From Natrinema salinisoli (GTDB taxonomy: Archaea; Halobacteriota; Halobacteria; Halobacteriales; Natrialbaceae): DNA of 64,000 bases. Location: contig NZ_CP084469.1 in assembly GCF_020405205.1 (NCBI RefSeq), positions 558,001 through 622,000 on the forward strand, in the 5' to 3' direction. The number at the start of each line of letters is the position of its first letter. Position 1 is the first letter of the stretch. Made by a program: the position numbers and the translations under genes. Shown here one piece after another: positions 8,427 to 15,730 of the stretch. The notes beneath the pieces were generated by a model that was given only the letters and a program-made list of their open reading frames with translations, did not search any database and was not told the DNA's origin.

Positions 8427-9775
8427 GCTTCCACCTCCGGTTCGGTCGCTTCCTCACTGTGCTCGTGGTCGCCGCGCAGGTGTTCGATCGCGTGGAGTTC
8501 GACCACCGGGACGAGCTTCGAGAGGTTGAGGAATAAAAGTGCAACCAGCGCAGTCGTTCCGACGAGCGAGAGCCACTCGATCGCGCTCGGGAAGTAGGTC
8601 CCGGGCGTGTTGGCGTAGATGTCGAACGTCGGGTGCAGGAACCCTTCGACGACGAAGAGGATCTTCTCGGTCAGGGTCCCGGTGAGGATGATGCCGCTGG
8701 CGAGGAGCGCTCGCTTCTTGCTGAACAGGGCCGGACGGATCCCCTGCAGGAAGATGTACACGAGCGTGCCGAAGATCATCGTCATCGCAACCTGGTAGAC
8801 CGGGTGGGCGATCTTCGCCTCGATCGCGACCGCCTTGTTGGTCGGTCCGAGGAAGACGCCGTTGATGATCGTCTGGAGCTGGAACCACAGGAACAGCAGG
8901 GTGAAGAACCCGAGCCACAGGAGCAGCCCGCGGAAGATGTCGTCAGTGATGATGTGGTCCCAGTCGTAGGCGCGACGGAACGCATAGGAGATAATCATGA
9001 TGCCGCTGATCGCCGACATCAGCGCGATGCTCAGGAACATCGGCCCCTGAATCGCGCCGGTCCAGCCGGGCATCGCCGGCAGGAGCGCGAACAGCCACGG
9101 GATGACGCCACCGTGGAGCAAGAGCGGGGCCATGATGATGACTGCGGCGGCGAGCCACCAGACCATCCGATCGATGACCTGGTCTTCCTTCTTGGTGTAA
9201 CCGATCGTCATGATCTTGTAGACCGGCTCGAACATGTCCGGCAGATCGTCGCGCAGCCGGTTGACGTCGTAGCGCAGCGTCAGGCCGAGATAGGTCGCCG
9301 ACAGCACGAAATAGGCCGTGATGACGGTCACGTCCCACACCAGCGGCGAGTTGTTGACCGTGATGTGGTAGTGGCCGATGACGCTCGTGACCATCCGGTC
9401 CGGACGGCCCATGTGGACCAGAATGTAGAAGCCGGCGGCGGAGAGGCCACCGATCGTGGTCATCTCCGCGAGTCGGGCGACCGGCATGTACCGGTCCATG
9501 CCGAGCAGGCGGACGGCGGCCGAGAGGATGATGCCGCCGTGTGCGACACCGACCCACCAGATGAACGCGCCGATGTACAGTCCCCACGTCGAGCCGCCAC
9601 CGCTCCCCCAGTCGCCGAGGCCGGTAACGATCAGCCCCTGCTGAAGCTGGTAGGCCCAGGCGACGAGGAACGCGACGAGTCCCAGTGCTGCGGCCCCGTA
9701 CAAGATGAAATATTTACTCGTGAGCGTGTTGATCGGGCGGAGGATGTCCGCCTCGGTTGGCTCCTTCGTGCTCAT
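8423..9775 (-). CDS. NrfD/PsrC-family membrane quinone-interacting subunit
   Basis: A 450-residue polytopic protein with about ten hydrophobic segments, matching the NrfD/PsrC/DmsC-like family. These heme-free membrane anchors pass electrons between quinones and a partner Fe-S protein. It overlaps the downstream small membrane gene and the upstream ferredoxin gene by four bases each, so subunits are translationally coupled. Its C-terminus is acidic. In this organism the quinone is probably menaquinone, as men genes lie in the same window. No molybdopterin or other catalytic subunit is adjacent. Confidence 0.93.
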   Translation of the reverse strand: MSTKEPTEADILRPINTLTSKYFILYGAAALGLVAFLVAWAYQLQQGLIVTGLGDWGSGGGSTWGLYIGAFIWWVGVAHGGIILSAAVRLLGMDRYMPVARLAEMTTIGGLSAAGFYILVHMGRPDRMVTSVIGHYHITVNNSPLVWDVTVITAYFVLSATYLGLTLRYDVNRLRDDLPDMFEPVYKIMTIGYTKKEDQVIDRMVWWLAAAVIIMAPLLLHGGVIPWLFALLPAMPGWTGAIQGPMFLSIALMSAISGIMIISYAFRRAYDWDHIITDDIFRGLLLWLGFFTLLFLWFQLQTIINGVFLGPTNKAVAIEAKIAHPVYQVAMTMIFGTLVYIFLQGIRPALFSKKRALLASGIILTGTLTEKILFVVEGFLHPTFDIYANTPGTYFPSAIEWLSLVGTTALVALLFLNLSKLVPVVELHAIEHLRGDHEHSEEATEPEVEA

Positions 9776-11436
9776 AGCGACACCCCGTCGATGCCGCCGA
9801 CGGTCTCGTTATCGAGAGCCTCCTGCCGCTCGTCAAGCAGATCGACGTCCTCGTACTTGGTCGGTCCCTCGACCTGGTGGGCTTCCGGTCCGGGCTCCTG
9901 CCCGAGGTAAGTGACGTTCGGGTTCGTTCCGATGTCCTCGAGTAGCTGGAACGAACTCGGATCGCCCGTGTACTGTTCGAGGCGGAACTGCGCGTCCTGC
10001 TCGCTGCCCTCGCCGAGTTCCAGCGCCTCGAGGGCCGCTTCGCTCTCGAGGTCGACGTACTGCTCGAAGGCCTCGACGGACGCGACGATCTCCTGTTCGT
10101 TCCGGAGAATGCTGTTGTTCTCCTCGTCGCCGGGCTCGGTACCCTCGCTGACGATTTCGATCGACTTCATGATCGCGAGGATGCTCTCGGTGAGACCGTC
10201 GAGCGCCTCGATCGCGGTCTCGAGGTCGTCGCCGTCGCTGAGGGCGCTGTTGATCTGGTCCGGCGACGGAGCGGTTTTGGTGCTTTCGATGCTGTTCGTC
10301 AGGTGAACGATCGCGCGACTCTTGACCGGGTGCTCGCGGTGCTGGGACGGGTCGCTCCGCTCGTCTTTGACGTTCCCGAACTGGATCGCGCCCGGCGGAC
10401 AGGCGGTCTCACAGGCGGACGTCCCGACCTTTTCTTCTCCCTGTTTGCCGTCCTGCATGGACGGACACATCGTACACTTGCTCATGACGCCGCGAGGTGC
10501 GCGGCTGTCGACCCATCGCTCGCCGTACTCGTACTCCGCGTGGGTGATCTGGTCGGGGTTCTCCGGATCCTCGTTCCCGTCGATGTCCTCGTAGTCCACG
10601 CTGGGCTCGTCCCACTGGAAGTAGTTGACGCCGTAGGGACAGGCGACCTGACAGTACCGACAGCCGATACAGACGTCGTAGTCGGTCAGGACGAGACCGT
10701 CCTTGTCGCGAGTGTGACGGGCCGTCGTCGGACAGACCTTCTCGCAGGGAGCGTCCGTGCAGTGCTGGCACGGTCGCACGAGCATGTTGAAGTCACTCCC
10801 CATGTTGAAGTCGGTGTAGACGTCGGTGTTGCCGTCTTCTCCCGGCCCACCGTGAAGTTCGTCCTCCCAGGCCATGACGTACATCCAGTTGACGCCCTCG
10901 TCGAGGTCGTTCTCCTGCGTACAGGCCGTCATGCACGTCAGACAGCCGTCACAGCGCTCGAGGTCGATCGTCATCCCCCACTGGGTATCGCGTTCTTCGG
11001 TCGTCTCCTGGCGGGGTTCGTTGTGTCCCCCTTCAGCGGCGATGTTCTCTTCGGGTCCGTCGCTGGCGGTCCCGAAGGCACCGAGCCCGACGGCCGCCGC
11101 GCCGACGCCCATCTTCTTCATCGTCTCGCGACGGGTCTCGTCCCCGTCGCCGTCGAAGGCACCGAGCATGTTGGAGACGGTTCCGCTCGCCTCCTCCTGT
11201 GCCGCCTCGTAGGCCTCCTTCGTCGGGCGCTCGTCCTCGCCGAACTCTTCCATCACGTCCTCGTGATAGCGTTCGTGGAATTCGGCTTCGGAGAGTTCGC
11301 CCTTCGTGACCCGCATCGCGTCCTGGGCCATTTCCATACCGAGATCGCTGTCGTACTCGGTATCGTCGAGCATCGTCTCGAGTTCGTCCTCCCACTCGTC
11401 CCCGAGCGGGTGGAATGATTCATCGTCCGTACTCAT
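9772..11436 (-). CDS. Four-cluster ferredoxin subunit (NrfC/PsrB/DmsB type) with internal Tat-like motif
   Basis: A 554-residue Fe-S protein. Four Cys groups typical of DmsB/PsrB/NrfC are present: CDGCLTCMTAC (from residue 162), CQHCTDAPCEKVC, CIGCRYCQVAC and CTMCPS followed by CETACPPG. The first ~100 residues are an acidic extension, followed by TRRETMKKMG and an Ala/Gly hydrophobic run at residues 101-125 that resembles a twin-arginine signal placed internally. The C-terminal 150 residues are an acidic extension. It heads the three-gene operon (four-base overlap). A CGAATATGTTCG element lies about 155 bases upstream. It should transfer electrons between the NrfD subunit and an unidentified partner. 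Confidence 0.93.
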   Translation of the reverse strand: MSTDDESFHPLGDEWEDELETMLDDTEYDSDLGMEMAQDAMRVTKGELSEAEFHERYHEDVMEEFGEDERPTKEAYEAAQEEASGTVSNMLGAFDGDGDETRRETMKKMGVGAAAVGLGAFGTASDGPEENIAAEGGHNEPRQETTEERDTQWGMTIDLERCDGCLTCMTACTQENDLDEGVNWMYVMAWEDELHGGPGEDGNTDVYTDFNMGSDFNMLVRPCQHCTDAPCEKVCPTTARHTRDKDGLVLTDYDVCIGCRYCQVACPYGVNYFQWDEPSVDYEDIDGNEDPENPDQITHAEYEYGERWVDSRAPRGVMSKCTMCPSMQDGKQGEEKVGTSACETACPPGAIQFGNVKDERSDPSQHREHPVKSRAIVHLTNSIESTKTAPSPDQINSALSDGDDLETAIEALDGLTESILAIMKSIEIVSEGTEPGDEENNSILRNEQEIVASVEAFEQYVDLESEAALEALELGEGSEQDAQFRLEQYTGDPSSFQLLEDIGTNPNVTYLGQEPGPEAHQVEGPTKYEDVDLLDERQEALDNETVGGIDGVSL

Positions 11437-11590
11437 TAGATCAGAACACCTCTGTATATGACGCTGGTGTCATGCCGGAGGTACTGGACGGCATGCACTT
11501 GAAATCGTTCATTTGTGTGTCCTCATTCCCCGTCTCACAACCGTACTCGGATGAAGTACTGAGTCGATTTCCACTTCGTGAGAATCGAGG

Positions 11591-11602
11591 CGAATATGTT
11601 CG
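11591..11602. promoter_or_regulatory. CGAAC-N2-GTTCG-type palindrome upstream of the FeS/NrfD operon
   Basis: CGAATATGTTCG is one base off the perfect palindrome CGAACATGTTCG found at 12723. It sits between the end of the HTH_10 regulator gene and the start of the iron-sulfur gene, about 155 bases upstream of the latter. It is a candidate operator for the adjacent regulator. Confidence 0.5.
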
Positions 11603-11668
11603 GACGTACAAATAGGTTGCCGCGGATCGATGCCGTCCGGTCGCCGGTCTCGGTTCGACGGCCCTGGT

Positions 11669-12343
11669 TTAAGTACGTGCGAGCTCCTCCTCGAGCGCCT
11701 CTTCGCCGTCGAGGCTCGGGAGATCTTCGACGAATCGCTTGATGATCGCTTCCTCGGCGCGGTGAAGCGTCTCGCTACAGGTCGACTTGGCGATATCCAG
11801 GTGGTCGGCCAGTTCGGTCAGCGAGGACTGGCGCGGCGTATCGTAGTACCCTTCGTCGACGGCCGCGGCGACCACCTCGAGCTGGCGCTCCGAGAGGAGT
11901 TGGCTCTCGTGGAGCCGCTCGCGGACGTGTTCGATCCGGTACTGCAGGCCGAAGTGCTCGAGTTGTTCGGCGAGTTCGGCGAGTCGCTCTCGGGAGCCCG
12001 TGACCTCGATCGACGCCTCGCCGTCCTGGATCTCGACCGGGAGTTCGATCGGCATTCCCGACTCTCGGGAGGAGAACAGCAGGAGCGGTGCCGTCGTCTC
12101 GAAGTGGACCGTCGCTTCGTTGTCGCTCCACTGGGCGAGCGTGATTTCGGTGAGCTGGGGGTGGTCGTTCATCGCGTCCACCACTTCGGGGACGACCGGA
12201 CCGGCGATCCGAACGAGGGCGAAACCGGACTCCGACCCGGGGACGGCCGCGAGGACCCGAAAGGTCGCCTCGGGGTAGTCCGTCGATATCTGTTGGATCC
12301 AGACCTCTTCCGGCATCGTGAGGGACAGGGTTGCTTGGGCCAT
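11669..12343 (-). CDS. HTH_10 (Bat/DmsR-type) transcriptional regulator
   Basis: A 224-residue protein whose C-terminal ~60 residues carry the HTH_10 bacterio-opsin-activator DNA-binding domain (SSLTELADHLDIAKSTCSE with flanking helices). The N-terminal ~150 residues form an alpha/beta sensor-like part without Cys clusters. Family members include Bat and the anaerobic-respiration regulators DmsR and NarO. It is divergent from the first DUF2249 gene, and the shared 126-base promoter region carries three CGAAC-type palindromes. Its own promoter looks like TATATAG near 12366-12372, with one palindrome upstream and one between box and start, consistent with autoregulation. Likely targets are the FeS/NrfD operon and the DUF2249 genes. 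Confidence 0.9.
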   Translation of the reverse strand: MAQATLSLTMPEEVWIQQISTDYPEATFRVLAAVPGSESGFALVRIAGPVVPEVVDAMNDHPQLTEITLAQWSDNEATVHFETTAPLLLFSSRESGMPIELPVEIQDGEASIEVTGSRERLAELAEQLEHFGLQYRIEHVRERLHESQLLSERQLEVVAAAVDEGYYDTPRQSSLTELADHLDIAKSTCSETLHRAEEAIIKRFVEDLPSLDGEEALEEELART

Positions 12344-12344
12344 A

Positions 12345-12356
12345 CGAACGTGTTCC
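12345..12356. promoter_or_regulatory. CGAAC-N2-GTTC(C) element at the regulator start
   Basis: CGAACGTGTTCC lies immediately upstream of the regulator ATG, between it and a TATA-like box (ACTATATACGGG, 12364-12375). A site here would block or modulate transcription of the regulator itself. Confidence 0.5.
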
Positions 12357-12381
12357 GGTCGAAACTATATACGGGTAGTTA

Positions 12382-12393
12382 CGAATATGTTCG
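12382..12393. promoter_or_regulatory. CGAATATGTTCG element in divergent promoter region
   Basis: This is identical to the copy at 11591-11602 and lies just upstream of the regulator's TATA-like box, in a position typical of an archaeal activator. It is about 77-88 bases before the first DUF2249 gene on the other strand. Confidence 0.55.
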
Positions 12394-12425
12394 GCAATTT
12401 CCCAACCGGTGGGAAGACGGAGAGT

Positions 12426-12437
12426 GACGAACACGTT
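12426..12437. promoter_or_regulatory. CGAACACGTTCG element before the first DUF2249 gene
   Basis: It has perfect 5-base arms CGAAC/GTTCG with a 2-base spacer, 33-44 bases upstream of the ATG at 12470. Part of another half site (CGAACG) follows at 12440. Confidence 0.55.
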
Positions 12438-12469
12438 CGCCCGAACGTCCAATCGCTCGTGAATCGAAG

Positions 12470-12706
12470 ATGGATTCGATGGCAACCGAATCCACCGAAC
12501 GAACGCTCGACGTCAGAGAAATCGACGGTCCCCCGTTCGACGACATCATGGCCGCACTGGCGGACCTCGAACCCGACCAGCGACTGCGATTGATCGCCCC
12601 GTTCGAGCCGGAACCCCTTTACGAAGTGCTCGACGACCGCGGGTTCGTCCACGAGAGCGAGGAACGCGACGGCGGTGTCTGGCACGTGCTCATCGAACAC
12701 GCGTAA
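12470..12706 (+). CDS. DUF2249-domain protein 1
   Basis: A 78-residue single-domain protein. The DUF2249 core is recognisable: LDVREIDGPP at the N-terminus, FEPEPLYEVL in the middle and RGFVHESEERDGGVWHV at the end. A second possible ATG is at 12479. DUF2249 has a ferredoxin-like alpha/beta fold and often occurs near nitrite and nitric-oxide reduction genes or fused to hemerythrin-like domains; its biochemical role is not settled. In this copy the usual His-Glu before Pro (HEP) is replaced by PFEPEP, so the putative ligand His is missing. Confidence 0.88.
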   Translation: MDSMATESTERTLDVREIDGPPFDDIMAALADLEPDQRLRLIAPFEPEPLYEVLDDRGFVHESEERDGGVWHVLIEHA

Positions 12707-12722
12707 CGATCCGAATCGATCT

Positions 12723-12734
12723 CGAACATGTTCG
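12723..12734. promoter_or_regulatory. Perfect palindrome CGAACATGTTCG before the second DUF2249 gene
   Basis: All 12 bases are self-complementary. It lies 41-52 bases upstream of the ATG at 12775, in the 68-base gap between two DUF2249 genes, so the second gene probably has its own regulated promoter. It is the best match to the element repeated through this island. Confidence 0.6.
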
Positions 12735-12774
12735 TACAAAAGTCGATGCGGGGCTCGCTCCGACTACGAATTGC

Positions 12775-13008
12775 ATGACACGACTCGACGTCAGGGACAT
12801 TCCACCGGTGAACCGCCATCCGAAGATCCACGACGAATTCGACGCGCTCGAGCCGGGCGAGTCGCTGACGATCGTCAACGACCACGAGCCCAAGCCGTTG
12901 TTCTACGAGTTCGAGGCCGAAGTTGAGAGCTTCGACGCCGACGGCTACGAGGTCGAACAGGTCGCGCCCGACGAGTTCGTCGCGACGTTCCCGAAAGTAG
13001 ACGCATAG
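12775..13008 (+). CDS. DUF2249-domain protein 2
   Basis: A 77-residue protein starting MTRLDVRDIPPVNRH, with the central NDHEPKPLFYEF motif fully conserved for the family and YEVEQVAPDEFVATF near the end. It is the most canonical of the three copies. The divergence between copies is large, so the duplication is old. Function is not known; context with NirK and terminal oxidase genes suggests a role linked to nitrogen oxides or redox sensing. Confidence 0.9.
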   Translation: MTRLDVRDIPPVNRHPKIHDEFDALEPGESLTIVNDHEPKPLFYEFEAEVESFDADGYEVEQVAPDEFVATFPKVDA

Positions 13009-13057
13009 CGTCCAGGACGAGGACGCCTCGTCGCGTCTCGCACAGTCGGACTACGGC

Positions 13058-13069
13058 CGAACACGTACG
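13058..13069. promoter_or_regulatory. Degenerate CGAAC-N2-GTACG element before the third DUF2249 gene
   Basis: CGAACACGTACG differs by one base from the CGAAC-N2-GTTCG form and lies 39-50 bases before the ATG at 13108, the same spacing as for the other two DUF2249 genes. Confidence 0.45.
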
Positions 13070-13107
13070 GGGAGAAAGATAGCTACCGCGGAGCCGAATC
13101 AGCACGT

Positions 13108-13371
13108 ATGTCATCACCCACCGCCGTCGTCGACCGCACCGATGCACCGCGCGATCGGCCGCGGGAGACCCTCGACGTTCGATCGCTCGGGCCGCCGAAC
13201 CCCCTCCAGCAGACCCTCGAGTTGCTCGTCGAACTGCCCGACGAGACGGTGCTGGTCCAGCGCAACGATCGCGTTCCCCAGTTTCTGTTCCCGAAACTGG
13301 ACGATCGGGGCTATCGCTACGAGACGGTCGAGCGGGACGACGACGTCGTGACCGTCATCTGGCGTGACTAG
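13108..13371 (+). CDS. DUF2249-domain protein 3
   Basis: An 87-residue protein with an extra N-terminal ~20 residues before ETLDVRSLGPPNP. The central motif is altered to NDRVPQFLFP, so His and Glu of the HEP signature are gone, while the end RGYRYETVERDDDVVTV is conserved. It is followed 87 bases later by the heme synthase fusion on the same strand. Confidence 0.87.
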   Translation: MSSPTAVVDRTDAPRDRPRETLDVRSLGPPNPLQQTLELLVELPDETVLVQRNDRVPQFLFPKLDDRGYRYETVERDDDVVTVIWRD

Positions 13372-13410
13372 CGACGATTCCCGTTTGCCGATCCGATCAG
13401 CAACCCGTCC

Positions 13411-13425
13411 CGAACCGTCAGTTCG
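13411..13425. promoter_or_regulatory. CGAAC-N5-GTTCG inverted repeat before ctaB
   Basis: CGAACCGTCAGTTCG has the same arms as the island palindromes but a 5-base spacer. It lies 34-48 bases upstream of the heme synthase start at 13459. The different spacer makes shared regulation uncertain. Confidence 0.35.
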
Positions 13426-13458
13426 CAGGATAGCCGCGAGTGTAGCGACCGCTGACAG

Positions 13459-14916
13459 ATGATAGATATCACAGACCGACGACGATTTGCGGACCTCCTT
13501 GCAACGACGACCGTCGCAGCGTACGTTCTCGTCGCACTCGGGACCGCGGTCTCGACGACCGATAGCGCGACGAACTGTTCGAGGTTCCTGCGGTGTTCGT
13601 CCGATCCGGCGTTCCTCTCGCTTTCCGGCGAGGTCCTGCTCTTCTGGGGCCACCGTCTCGCGGCCCTCGTCACCGGCATCCTCGTCGTCGCGTCCGGACT
13701 CGCCGTCAGGCGAACCGCTGTCGATCGTCGCGTGGCCCGGCTCGTCGGCTGTGTCGTCGTCCTCTTTCCCGTCCAGGTCGCGATCGGAGCCGCTATCCTC
13801 GTCGGGAGCCCCGCCATCGCGAGTACGGTTCACCTCGCACTCGCGATGCCCATCTTCGCTTGCCTCCTCGTCGCGCTCGTCGGGACGCTCGAGGAGAACC
13901 CCCGCGAGGAGATACCCCCGAACGGGGACACGGTCGCCTCGAGCGCGGGGAACCAGTCGGAACCCGTTTCGGCGGCCAACCACGACGATATCGAGGGGAC
14001 GGCGAGATCGAACGAGCGACCGAAGGGATCGTTCGCCCGGCTCCGGCGGACGGGCGGCGCGTACCTGACGCTCACCAAGCCGCGGCTGATGTGGCTGCTC
14101 TGTCTCGTCGCACTCGCGGGGATGGGGTTGGCGACGCTCACCGGCGCGCCGCTCGAACCGACGACTGCGATCGCGACGCTCGCCGGCGGCGTCCTCGCCA
14201 TCGGCGCGAGCGGAACGTTCAATCACGTTTACGAACGCGACCGCGATCGGCGGATGAACCGAACGCACGACCGGCCGCTGGTCCACGAGCTCGTTCCCGC
14301 CCGGAACGCCTTCGCGTTCGGGCTCGCTCTCGTGGTGACGTCGATGATCGTGCTCGTGACGTGGGTGAACGCGCTGGCAGCGGCGCTCACCTTCGCGGCG
14401 ATCGTCTACTACGCCGTCCTCTACACGGTCCTGTTGAAACCCAACACCGCCTGGAACACGGTTCTCGGCGGCGGTGCCGGGGCACTCCCTGCAGTTATCG
14501 GGTGGGCCGCCGTCACCGGAACCGTCGGCGCGCCCGGGCTCGCCCTCGCGGCGGTGATCTTCCTGTGGACCCCCGCACACTTCTACAGCCTCGCGATCGC
14601 GTTTCGGGACGATTACGCGCGCGGCGGCTTTCCGATGTACCCCGTCGTCGAAGGCGTCCCGGCGGCGCGTCGACACGTCGCGTTCTACCTGGGTGCGACG
14701 TTGCTGGCCGCGAGCGTTCTCGGGTGGATTGCCGGACTGGGCTGGGTTTACGCGGTCACGTCCATCGCGCTGGGTAGCGTCTTCCTGCGGTCGGTGATCC
14801 GCCAGTACCGCACGCCGACCGACGAGGTCGCGCTCCGCTCGTTCTACGTCTCGAACTACTACCTCGGAGCGATTCTCCTCGCGATCGTCCTCGAGACGCT
14901 CGTCGTCGCCACCTGA
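13459..14916 (+). CDS. ctaB: Fused CtaA-half / CtaB heme O synthase
   Basis: A 485-residue fusion. Residues about 10-140 hold four hydrophobic segments like one half of CtaA/Cox15 heme A synthase, with a Cys pair in the first external loop (NCSRFLRC) and a His in FWGHR. A hydrophilic linker (about 145-190) follows. The rest is a UbiA-type prenyltransferase with Asp-rich motifs NHVYERDRDRRMNRT and FRDDYARGGFPM, as in protoheme IX farnesyltransferase (CtaB), which makes heme O in the membrane. Fusions of this type are known in haloarchaea. It lies just before the oxidase operon it presumably serves. Whether the half CtaA oxidises heme O to heme A alone is unclear. Confidence 0.92.
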   Translation: MIDITDRRRFADLLATTTVAAYVLVALGTAVSTTDSATNCSRFLRCSSDPAFLSLSGEVLLFWGHRLAALVTGILVVASGLAVRRTAVDRRVARLVGCVVVLFPVQVAIGAAILVGSPAIASTVHLALAMPIFACLLVALVGTLEENPREEIPPNGDTVASSAGNQSEPVSAANHDDIEGTARSNERPKGSFARLRRTGGAYLTLTKPRLMWLLCLVALAGMGLATLTGAPLEPTTAIATLAGGVLAIGASGTFNHVYERDRDRRMNRTHDRPLVHELVPARNAFAFGLALVVTSMIVLVTWVNALAAALTFAAIVYYAVLYTVLLKPNTAWNTVLGGGAGALPAVIGWAAVTGTVGAPGLALAAVIFLWTPAHFYSLAIAFRDDYARGGFPMYPVVEGVPAARRHVAFYLGATLLAASVLGWIAGLGWVYAVTSIALGSVFLRSVIRQYRTPTDEVALRSFYVSNYYLGAILLAIVLETLVVAT

Positions 14917-14971
14917 CCGGGCCGACGAGCCGCGACGTTCCACTCGAGCCAGCGCGATCCGCGTTTTCACG

Positions 14972-14983
14972 GGAATATGTGCG
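14972..14983. promoter_or_regulatory. Weak match to the island palindrome before the oxidase operon
   Basis: GGAATATGTGCG matches CGAATATGTTCG at 10 of 12 bases and lies 49-60 bases before the first gene of the ba3 oxidase operon. It may be chance. Confidence 0.25.
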
Positions 14984-15031
14984 GGACAACGGATATGCAG
15001 ATATCAAAACGAGTTCCGGCTGAACGAAACG

Positions 15032-15181
15032 ATGACTGAACCACCTTCGAGCGAATCGGCGCCGGTGATGCAACGATTGTACGACCGCATCTGGTTACTC
15101 GCGGCGGCAGCGCTGGCGTTCTTCGCCCTGTCGTACGTCGCGTGGGGCTGGATAGACGTGTTCTCCGTTCCACTGGGATGA
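15032..15181 (+). CDS. cbaD: CbaD-like small subunit of ba3 oxidase
   Basis: A 49-residue protein from ATG 15032 to TGA 15179-15181. It has a short hydrophilic N-terminus (MTEPPSSES) and one transmembrane helix (WLLAAAALAFFALSYVAWGW). Small single-helix subunits precede subunit II in the ba3 operon of Natronomonas (CbaD) and occur as subunit IIa in Thermus ba3 oxidase. The next gene starts four bases after its stop, so it heads the oxidase operon. The identification rests on position, size and topology. Confidence 0.75.
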   Translation: MTEPPSSESAPVMQRLYDRIWLLAAAALAFFALSYVAWGWIDVFSVPLG

Positions 15182-15185
15182 TTCG

Positions 15186-15728
15186 ATGACGTCACCGATC
15201 AAACCCCCGGACGGAAACTGGTGGGATCAACCGGTCAACAGACGCGAATCTATCTGGCTCGGGCTCGGGGTCGGCTGGTCGCTCATCCTCTTCGGCTGGA
15301 TGAGTGCCTGGACGCGCGTGGGCGACCAGAACCCCATCGGCGAGACGTTCCGGATCGATGCCGAGGACTACCGCGAGAAGCTGTCCGACTACAAGGAACG
15401 GGCGACCGAGACCGACGACGGCCTCGTCCCGCCGGATCGAGACGTGTACCTGCAAGCGATGCGCTTCCAGTGGGACGGCGCGCCGGTCGTGCTCGAAACG
15501 GGGACGGAGTACGACATTCACCTGAACTCCTTCGACGTTCAGCACGGCTTTTCCCTCCGACCGGAGGACGCCCTCAGCAAACAGATCAACCTGCAGGTGC
15601 TGCCGGGCTACGAGTGGGTTGTCCCGATGACCTTCGACGAACCCGGGACCTACCACATCATCTGTAACGAGTTCTGCGGCCAGGGGCACAGGAGTATGCA
15701 CGGCACAATCGTCGTGGAGGAGGGATAA
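15186..15728 (+). CDS. cbaB: ba3-type cytochrome oxidase subunit II (CuA)
   Basis: A 180-residue protein: N-terminal membrane anchor at residues ~23-42 and an extracellular cupredoxin domain. The binuclear CuA ligands are all present: His120 (FDVQH), Cys160, Glu162, Cys164, His168 and Met171 in the sequence CNEFCGQGHRSM. It accepts electrons from a halocyanin-like carrier and passes them to subunit I. Length fits the short ba3 form. It is preceded by cbaD and followed two bases later by cbaA. Confidence 0.95.
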   Translation: MTSPIKPPDGNWWDQPVNRRESIWLGLGVGWSLILFGWMSAWTRVGDQNPIGETFRIDAEDYREKLSDYKERATETDDGLVPPDRDVYLQAMRFQWDGAPVVLETGTEYDIHLNSFDVQHGFSLRPEDALSKQINLQVLPGYEWVVPMTFDEPGTYHIICNEFCGQGHRSMHGTIVVEEG

Positions 15729-15730
15729 CG

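Noticed and set aside
8633-9910. 425-codon plus-strand frame over the NrfD gene
   Set aside because: Asp/Arg/Glu-rich shadow of a membrane protein gene; the NrfD reading is supported by helices and operon overlaps.
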